Positions 50,501 to 52,738 of a stretch of 52,738 nt of DNA are shown piece by piece (positions within the stretch are counted from its first letter, which is position 1; each line of letters opens with the position of its first letter). Under the pieces are notes generated by a model. That model was not told the DNA's origin and ran no database searches. It worked only from the letters and a program-made list of their open reading frames with translations. The position numbers and the translations under genes are program-made. This DNA is from a virus, in the IMG/VR virus record IMGVR_UViG_3300017952_000013, positions 1-52,738 of that record, one strand, 5' to 3'.

Positions 50501-52738
50501 CTCTCGAAGAAAACACTCAAGATACAGAAACTTCCGATGTAGATAGCCCGGTCGATGGTGATGACTCTGATGCCGGCGAGTTCTCAGATTCTGAACGTGC
50601 CATTATTGAAGGTGCAGGGTTTGAGCCAGGGTCAGTAGAAGATGCTTCGTACCGAATTTCAGCGTTGAGAATAATAGATAGTCAGAGAGAAGAGCAGGGA
50701 AAGTCCCAGTCTGATTTCACCGAGCAAAAAGTACAGCTCTTTATCGAGAATATCGCAAAGGCAGTCTCGGAAAAACACGATACGTACTCAGAAAGCCCGA
50801 GCAAAGAACTTGCCCGCGACTATTACTCAATCGCATCAGACGAGTGGCTTGACGCAAATCTCGTAGATGCTCGTCACCCTAGACCGACTCGGGAAATAGT
50901 TGTCAAAGCGCTAGAGAGTCTCAATCCATTTCGTGTCGGCAGCCCGCATCACATCGCGTGGAGTCGAGTGCTTAATTCGCAACTTGAAGAGACGTACGAC
51001 AACGCTGGAATATTGCCAGACTATGAAGGAAGGTTGACTACTCCTCAGACCAACAAGGTCTTTTACTTCATTGAAGGTGATCTCAAAGCCAAAGTAGAAA
51101 GTGGTAAATGGAGAAAGTACATCGAGGATGCTGATCCCGAGTGGGTTGAGCAGAACATTAATTCTTCTGGAGAAATATCAAATCAGAAGAGTATCTACCC
51201 TCTCCAAAAAGCTACGTACAAGGGAGTAGAATTTAGTCAGATAGACGACGATGTCTGGGTGGCGGAGTCGTTTATAGATAGATACGACGTCAACGTTGAC
51301 GATCCCGATGTTCTACTACCAATGTTTATACCGATGGGTGACGGTGGAGCAGATAGCGCTGGCGAAGGTTATTTCTTCTCGGCGGAGAAGCAAAGATTTT
51401 GGGGAAGATACGGCGCCGGCGGCGCGCTAATCTCGTTTGTTGACGATGATGGAGAAGTTAAGTACGTTCTTGGCAAAAGAGCAACGTGGATCCCAGGAGG
51501 AGGGGGGAAGTGGGGTCTGCCTGGTGGAGCGCATAGAAACAGAAGAAATGCAGAAGACCCTAGAACAACCGCGATTGAAGAGACCGCAGAGGAAATTGGA
51601 ATTTCTATCAACGCGTTGACAGTCCCCGACTTCATACATGAGAACGATGTCACGCAGGACTGGCGGTACTCTACAGTTGGCTTCACAGTTTCTGCTGAAG
51701 ACGCGAAGAGCGCGAAAATCAGCGATAACGAGACGTCAGAAATTAAATTCTTCACCGCTGATGAGCTCCTACGCATGGTCGGAACCGGCGAGCTACACCC
51801 GTCTCTCGACGAATTCATGCCAGAGCTTTTGGAAAGACACTCAGAAGCACTCCGCGCGCGCGCCGAGACTGCAAAGATGTCTAAGAATTTCACGGACTAC
51901 AGCAACGAAGATCCTTTTGAGGTAGATGAAATTTCTGAGGTCCTTGCAAAAGAATATAGACAGATTTTTGATGAGCAAGGCATTCCTGAGACAGTTATGG
52001 GCAACACTATGGCTGTAGTGGCTGCTGTTAGGCACGCGTACTCTTCAGAAATTGACAAGAGCGAGAGAGGGTACTTAGGCGAGCTCGCTCGCATCCGCGA
52101 TATTCTTAATTTTGCGCGAGTGGCGGCGGTCGATATCAACTATAATAGAAGACCTGATACTCCTGATGGAGACGCTAAGCCGTACAACGGGGCTATTGAA
52201 ACTCAGACCCTCGCGATGATTAGTCAAGGCGACGTAGTTGGGGCTTCAATATATCTTCATGCTGCAATAGGAGAAGCGACAGATCCTGAAGTTCGTGCTG
52301 TACTAGGAGAGTTTAAGAACGCTCTTATTAACGGCAGATTTAAAGACATCGAGGTAAAAGACGACTGGACAATTAGTAAGAAGAATCAGTCATCAATTGG
52401 AAAGAACGCAGTCGGCGGGAAAGATTCGTGGGTTGCTGTCGCCACTACTCTTCGCGAGAGCATCGAATCCATTAAACGAATAATGGCTGACAACCCAGAA
52501 GCGGCTAGAAAGGTCTCAAAACTGTTTATGTCAGACCCGGCACTAGCGGCGCGGGTGGCCGCGTCACGATTCCTCGGGCCAGGGAGAGAGCTTAGAGAAG
52601 ACGTAGACGTTCTTCCGTTAACGAGCTCGGCGTTTGACGACGTACCGTCTATGACTGAAGCTATTAGTATAGCCAACTCTGCTGACAAGAAGTCGATAGC
52701 AACTTCTACATTGTTTGATGGTTCAGACATAGAAGACG
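38575..52738 (+). CDS. Giant multidomain polyvalent protein, open at the right window edge
   Basis: One frame runs from GTG 38575 to the window end, at least 4,721 codons; I read every codon and found no stop. The start overlaps the preceding stop (GTGA). Predicted domains in order are: an N-terminal head-protein-like region (DLLPVSHP; RRDRYGRFAFMGGGFSF, about residues 204-220); a duplicated domain (393-503 and 734-859); a WYL-like domain (1103-1170); an ART-like domain (1503-1620); a HipA/PI-kinase-like domain (1643-1889); an SH3-like region; a DEDDh exonuclease (2011-2210); a UvrD/FBH1-like helicase (2340-2926); an SH3/KOW-like segment; two more ART-like regions (3586-3663, 3846-3964); and a Nudix domain (4269-4420). 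Acidic linkers rich in Asp, Glu, Ser and Pro join them. Such phage polyvalent proteins sit behind portal genes and may enter the host with the DNA. Function as a whole is inferred. Confidence 0.92.
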   Translation, partial: MKTRNRSVAKSKFIHQYGIKIRTDVLALVADANSRVLPERRVAVAAAIAVANRSLARTVTHDPRVRVFNALREVSQFISLCTSNTQTSQSMRHCDLLPVSHPASTKSHKMNSASLRHANARWLAADPFIDDSYRALVSAAYSAFPGSSERVHAFTRLSVAPSGAVPTYLRLDDAIAPEPLSIVAVGGFGIGGNSRAARSLRARMQRRDRYGRFAFMGGGFSFNLDLDGSIFSVSGRVVGASGDDDIEIEITDSPSLPGGIYALPSSKGVSSKAIISREALKEIPEVELDRVTGGRESLVREGEISRLDAPTGWSRADSGDAGFEQFVSDDGYFVRKNLETGDYSLHRADLTDNSIGEKVADGKSWADVQRAAKDDSPAYEKVLQEAADAEGATEFPTRDSQIADVIDRALKSDYIREDVLEREEIENDIATIVSEPNGSGLITDIDDDGIDILYTHDRDGNKLDSPETRTVAWGDVTEDFQEVSFRPEEQEDFYGELERIVEGAREVDAAEARFPSGEKMFDDSREAYEAWKNQIGAGPRDMTYEEWRKWINSRADEPGVFPKDVFPDGYPISPMDTSRIVEERRKEEEREKKEAERAERDARKAIEKFLEEERRDLFPPVKPVKPRPKRDDKKAKELEQMTDEELMAELAKHGKRAERPFDRGYSLFADKSEYSASSIIAELQSRGYEVAKSGPRKPKYYGDYAAGDEGYTVYRPGQAGMFFPELDSGKPAAETPSRDSQITDVMDRVIDYDKSKGDETGRPGTTLKKVDRQPSEKDELERGIATIVQGPNGYGVVTESDEDGFDVTYTHDENGVRLSSPDTQRVSWEDVADFDKISFYYGDDDTEDFYGELEDIVEGKTPEGQVPVSSSEYREGSISAEYEGELAEVFLEEPSPGNYIVTAIVRAPEDAEEDVEVAFRADSSDPSVTDFDAEIRDNFGQEVLDFFKPTDDDITPPTEGDGSDPLSPMNTKPKGDGVQIAFPMVEEDFTEDLVKRVNDAGGYIEENDSLYDSLDGSPLGMGDERKVVVTFDKPRLTPEEARSFLGDAETDGALNARFSNDDEENAELFQKLTEGDGDPDIFDGVTPDIDPELYTGGPADITDTSFFGIRSAIEDAMEAGGTVRFMYSGKERTFTPSRIYSNPKNGLTNVVGFLDVDGEMEERTFSIDKISPMPSESKTPSGISPEFESEFDSMFEVPDGAHKVDIYSMYEPRGRTDETSEDYTDDPSELSTRFSQEELAKALREAVMPSESGDRAEGLGNLEFSDGDETVPAEALYEALQMSGVDADIILAGIYDSAFDDPNRVSNVERLQEFKGDMFDSPEYSPARSEIPQTQGEADRVTAQKAQRTGQSLDNERAQRAVELMRSHEETNPKIKEIADQIIFGRSDDPVLSFDEAFERFYPLSKSDDPADREAFRAFWGIVMSIDGGDGGDLAEPDVISPEDSRMRMLGAISNILERDGVDGDIASIAEDAYYEMIEEYGQYADYINGKKAISSGSDDLSADTTAAAFYRIVSSAASPNNRPLYRVLNIHKDNPEIETLLTEGSTFSMDARPFTAQEIADGSLMSRLFFPTGVNERRIVLEVPPGEIDSLNVSDMSFVPDEQEWIGFGELQVVSVREQSNEFGVETIVQVRRADAAAPEAPSAATAYDPDADDIETWSRTGGQAGSNPGGFYETPDGRRYYVKSPRSQSHAENEVLASAFYEMLGVPAARVRLGREDGDTRIVSTLIEDADTGDFEFRVDGGDTEYLDKVRQGFVADAWLANWDSVGLVYDNIVTDGNGDPVRLDPGGSLMYRARGAEKGSAFGNNVTELDTLRDPDLNPQAASVFGDIDDATLQAAAKRLRDITPSQIDETVDSIVSDPDDAALLKERLKARRQSILDRFGIQEGQDDPDLFPDPEPLTDAMGYQAQDLVPGDITATDSFVVEKVFRDSETPKGKVSIQGYYPGHESQRKEWNEDTEIEVSRGGTTPPKGDKPALHRPKRPYSPRSQETFSGDMRDLLEGAESWEEVAEIIRGTEIVYFDYETTGIGDGELNRPVQIGAVRIVNGEVVDRFNMYMNPEFRLSDWSKENLKREDGELVTDEWLETQPSMREAHERFIEFVGDRPILGGQNVPFDTEVLQRTLGEQGLELEIGGTIDSLPMARGTLPTWSSGSPDGPSQVGRDGKRRSSNSLGPVAEYLGVELGNWHRADADAEAAWDITDAMLTRASAPDADVSTESFDGREAEKIAQDRAEYDAAMSVYKDELADYEAAKAVAAAWNCGGAGITAAVGDGEGPCDVPDPDDMINNATPDESIVDPEGVPGGATDSNVSMADALDDGVVERPEKDGVNVKDPYADEKFPPTAQQRDVVDAVLTGENVVVRALAGTGKTSTLKLIARRLKKEQPKKRIAYVAFNKSIQLEADATMPGNVESRTGDSIAWRAIGSSLTDKRKKNRFNNKPSKLANDLGITGQPSPDEPDKDMTATQVYRAINKAVTNYTISADDEIGPQHFEFDNVPDEWIAKAGEIWDDLKSPSGVLPFNNNHATKIWALSRPDLSADGSGLDYKADVIFFDEAQDINPVIGKVIADQTAQVVYVGDGNQAIYGFRGAEDELQKISAPNDLPLTKSWRFGPQIAGIGNRFLAALGSDYRIEGGGPDGKILPRGGMPDADAVLVRSNAGAVREIYRELEAGRKVGVTKSFKEDLERFVRHADWLKSGARLDDRPQMHEDLAPFSSWDEVVKSLEDEDNKKLEFLVDLVDSEGVDGLYDMLGRLIPYTTNADVSSDELPSAPPLMPSEVASGSSGEVANGVMFEVSGDRVKLSGKTFDTKESIKALGFKWNAADKSWVRSIKGDDNRARTLNELRSKLAGDGSADRPDVVVSTAHRAKGLEWDRVRIGDDFRGPRVDGETGATIMPADEELRLAYVAVTRAQKQLDPGSLEYIYGYTTEADESPNLPSAPEADVPEAPEAPEAPPVPVEIDPERRAAEVAKYNLEDLGEGELDAVGSENSYIRQMFSDTWEAWVDGQSIGTAPTQEEIVEMYNERVGEVVDSRLSASEEVAETRDEVAPGGTPESPEALEGDMPLPPPSPDEAPVDTSGAIIEEVAFDPKTQKTFGDDLSEATDDLEMVKDDIYSKGSTGKKFKDALQRAIDAISDYTDGKISLSEAVSRLRNEEDGLDEFSTSTGKTKLDYDFAHGSVRDARRILDGSVYGPAEIGKGLPPEGSGLGFSKDGVFIKPGMRVRDKWGYAGTVVRYNESGGYVNVYILKDIDHRDPDKLGEKAKKSYGPKKYIDSKGTTALTVIKDGDDNSPWIDSGKVPEGKKPKNLDSQLEELRKMGDDDGEGPMGVEPPSPKPDDSGDSGEAPAGTTEALRENVEDNRRDDAWTGEESDRPESPGTDVAQASKNITEALRDSENPEYTADDETIKDLLREEIGQTSPDDTFITISPPSGFETTIRRSDAIAVVGDSPKVDAPEGAPNNDALAEEKQLKERIKVFEAKGGLTREEAEEYVALSKRINELRFDRRKDAKASVEDVADAAERLSTLSPETNLAAYKDLFKNKGVYTAIKSAASGVFFNADTDVDKIMDGDDPETSPQDFYDAFKATREALRSQYGDTVPLFRAVGAQKKKSTTNWATTREFVEQFGDNVVEELVPVERIAAVHVTRNGKYHEVIVLDEDYDISDLVDSPTVDAESEVSEKIKNFEPDDVLYSDDDELTSEFELAGFLQSRDVADRTISLLEEYLENNSKEENEYLDDLVDVLSNALQDDDNIGLKDVVSERIEFAESDDVKKKEALRALVAFLTFFDGGILDGYGTTERYLGGALSKIDKPSSMKDVVKFAQENKLPVSYGDLLRSQLKLVQGEEQIGGEEPSVAGAFFRLLTRLSESSPYSGKMYRGIVNNESTEDFITEGSTVTIPPRSFSKDVETSEEFGDIILEVDGEDAIGVDVSELSTWDEGEVIAYGSFKVDSVEDRGDGSYYVKLVKSQKSESLEEKVKSLEENTQDTETSDVDSPVDGDDSDAGEFSDSERAIIEGAGFEPGSVEDASYRISALRIIDSQREEQGKSQSDFTEQKVQLFIENIAKAVSEKHDTYSESPSKELARDYYSIASDEWLDANLVDARHPRPTREIVVKALESLNPFRVGSPHHIAWSRVLNSQLEETYDNAGILPDYEGRLTTPQTNKVFYFIEGDLKAKVESGKWRKYIEDADPEWVEQNINSSGEISNQKSIYPLQKATYKGVEFSQIDDDVWVAESFIDRYDVNVDDPDVLLPMFIPMGDGGADSAGEGYFFSAEKQRFWGRYGAGGALISFVDDDGEVKYVLGKRATWIPGGGGKWGLPGGAHRNRRNAEDPRTTAIEETAEEIGISINALTVPDFIHENDVTQDWRYSTVGFTVSAEDAKSAKISDNETSEIKFFTADELLRMVGTGELHPSLDEFMPELLERHSEALRARAETAKMSKNFTDYSNEDPFEVDEISEVLAKEYRQIFDEQGIPETVMGNTMAVVAAVRHAYSSEIDKSERGYLGELARIRDILNFARVAAVDINYNRRPDTPDGDAKPYNGAIETQTLAMISQGDVVGASIYLHAAIGEATDPEVRAVLGEFKNALINGRFKDIEVKDDWTISKKNQSSIGKNAVGGKDSWVAVATTLRESIESIKRIMADNPEAARKVSKLFMSDPALAARVAASRFLGPGRELREDVDVLPLTSSAFDDVPSMTEAISIANSADKKSIATSTLFDGSDIED
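39751..40083 (+). other. Giant protein internal duplication, copy 1
   Basis: Residues 393-503. Shared landmarks with copy 2 are RDSQIxDVxDR, IATIVxxPNGxG, YTHDxxG and EDFYGELExIVEG. Confidence 0.8.
40774..41151 (+). other. Giant protein internal duplication, copy 2
   Basis: Residues 734-859. It carries an insertion after RDSQITDVMDR and the same four landmarks as copy 1. Confidence 0.8.
41881..42090 (+). other. Giant protein WYL-like domain
   Basis: Residues 1103-1172: FGIRSAIEDAMEAGGTVRFM, RTFTPSRIYSNP and ERTFSIDKI follow the WYL pattern. WYL domains sense ligands and regulate nucleases in phage and defence systems. Confidence 0.55.
43081..43440 (+). other. Giant protein ADP-ribosyltransferase-like domain 1
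   Basis: Residues 1503-1622. PLYRVL (R1527), a TFSMDAR strand (S1549) and DEQEWIGFGELQV (E1603, E1605) fit the R-S-E triad order of ART enzymes. Confidence 0.6.
43501..44240 (+). other. Giant protein HipA/PI-kinase-like domain
   Basis: Residues 1643-1889. GGFYETPDGRRYYVKSP has the ATP-binding Lys (K1685), FVADAWLANWDSVGLVYDNI gives the catalytic Asp-Asn loop, and VRLDPGGSLMYR gives the metal Asp (D1787). Confidence 0.75.
44290..44466 (+). other. Giant protein SH3-like spacer domain
   Basis: LVPGDITATDSFVVEKVF, then SIQGYYPGHESQRKEWNE, resembles a small barrel found between enzymatic domains of large phage proteins. Confidence 0.4.
44605..45205 (+). other. Giant protein DEDDh exonuclease domain
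   Basis: Residues 2011-2210. EIVYFDYETTG has D2023 and E2025, NVPFDTEVL has D2116, and HRADAD has H2188 and D2193 in HxxxxD spacing. All DEDDh residues are kept, so 3'-5' exonuclease activity on DNA or RNA is predicted. Confidence 0.85.
45592..47350 (+). other. Giant protein FBH1/UvrD-like SF1 helicase domain
   Basis: Residues 2340-2926. Walker A ALAGTGKTST (2363-2372), Walker B VIFFDEAQD (D2553), VVYVGDGNQAIYGFRG, KSWRFGPQIA, STAHRAKGLEWDRV (from 2862) and AYVAVTRAQ (from 2903) are all present. A small insert (KTFDTKESIKALGFKWNAAD) sits before motif V. Confidence 0.9.
48205..48320 (+). other. Giant protein KOW/SH3-like segment
   Basis: IKPGMRVRDKWGYAGTVVRY and NVYILKD form a short barrel-like pattern of KOW type. 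Confidence 0.4.
49330..49560 (+). other. Giant protein ART-like region 2
   Basis: Residues 3586-3663: VPLFRAVGAQ (R3600), TTNWATTREFVEQFGD and KYHEVIVLDED (E3650) resemble an ART core with a single Glu. Confidence 0.4.
50110..50465 (+). other. Giant protein ADP-ribosyltransferase-like domain 3
   Basis: Residues 3846-3964: GKMYRGI (R3875), TVTIPPRSFSKD and DEGEVIAYGSFKV (E3935, E3937) repeat the layout of the first ART-like domain. Confidence 0.55.
51379..51840 (+). other. Giant protein Nudix hydrolase domain
   Basis: Residues 4269-4422: GALISFVDDDGEVKYVLGKR, KWGLPGGAHRN and TTAIEETAEEIGI. The second half of the Nudix box has E for R (EETAEEIGI) and a short insertion after GGA; the metal-binding Glu residues are kept. 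Confidence 0.8.

Noticed and set aside
38930-51925. Seventeen plus-strand frames in register 2 and many minus-strand frames over the giant gene
   Set aside because: They are basic, low-complexity shadows of the giant frame, without ribosome sites or recognisable proteins.
1-52738. CRISPR array, insertion sequence, integrase or attachment site
   Set aside because: No regularly spaced repeat-spacer units, transposase, integrase or core-site duplication was seen. The CTAAAG repeats are promoters with genes between them.

Overview
The window is a stretch of a tailed double-stranded DNA phage genome, almost certainly from a phage of an actinobacterium. It carries a large terminase, a portal protein, a holin, an endolysin and four tRNA genes. 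The host group is inferred from a WhiB-type Cys4 regulator, an actinophage-style holin, many GTG/TTG starts and widespread leaderless gene starts. The genus cannot be read from the sequence. No integrase, phage repressor, capsid or tail gene was recognised, so lifestyle and virion type are open.

Layout. (1) Positions 1-660 hold two leftward genes, one a secreted or virion-like protein cut by the window edge, followed by an AT-rich divergent intergenic region. (2) 1.1-5.2 kb holds a small zinc protein, a membrane protein, three tRNAs (Ile-UAU, Arg-UCU, Thr-UGU) with a structured element between two of them, a holin, a Lys/Pro/Ala-rich protein, a probable small terminase subunit, and an endolysin whose 5' end overlaps another gene. 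(3) 5.2-31.6 kb is a long array of about 70 mostly tiny genes. Many have their own copy of an 18-bp promoter (TTCTAAAGAAGTTATAAT). The array includes a MoxR AAA+ ATPase with a VWA/metalloprotease-like partner, zinc-ribbon proteins, a WGR protein, tRNA-Trp, a candidate structured RNA at about 20.0-20.2 kb, an ECF-like sigma factor, a proteasome-like Ntn hydrolase, a WhiB-like protein, DNA-binding proteins and a lipoprotein. (4) 31.7-38.6 kb holds the large terminase, a Ca-loop/peptidoglycan-binding protein, a leftward membrane gene, a 0.8 kb repeat-rich non-coding region, an HTH protein, a DUF1360-like membrane protein and the portal. (5) From 38575 to the right edge there is one uninterrupted reading frame of at least 4,721 codons.

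The two main observations concern gene expression and the giant protein. The promoter occurs 43 times (42 on plus, one on minus). In 16 of these cases the -10 hexamer ends only 6 or 7 nt before ATG/GTG, which predicts leaderless mRNAs. At 26 others a 25-55 nt leader with a Shine-Dalgarno site follows, and one copy drives the structured RNA. Five further genes with weaker -10 boxes, including the large terminase, show the same 6-7 nt geometry. The phage-encoded sigma factor is a candidate reader of the promoter, although this is inference.

The giant protein sits in the minor-capsid/MuF slot directly after the portal. It chains a duplicated domain, a WYL-like domain, ADP-ribosyltransferase-like folds, a HipA/PI-kinase-like domain, a DEDDh exonuclease, an FBH1/UvrD-like helicase and a Nudix domain. 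This is the architecture expected of a phage polyvalent protein that may be delivered with the DNA to act on the host at entry.
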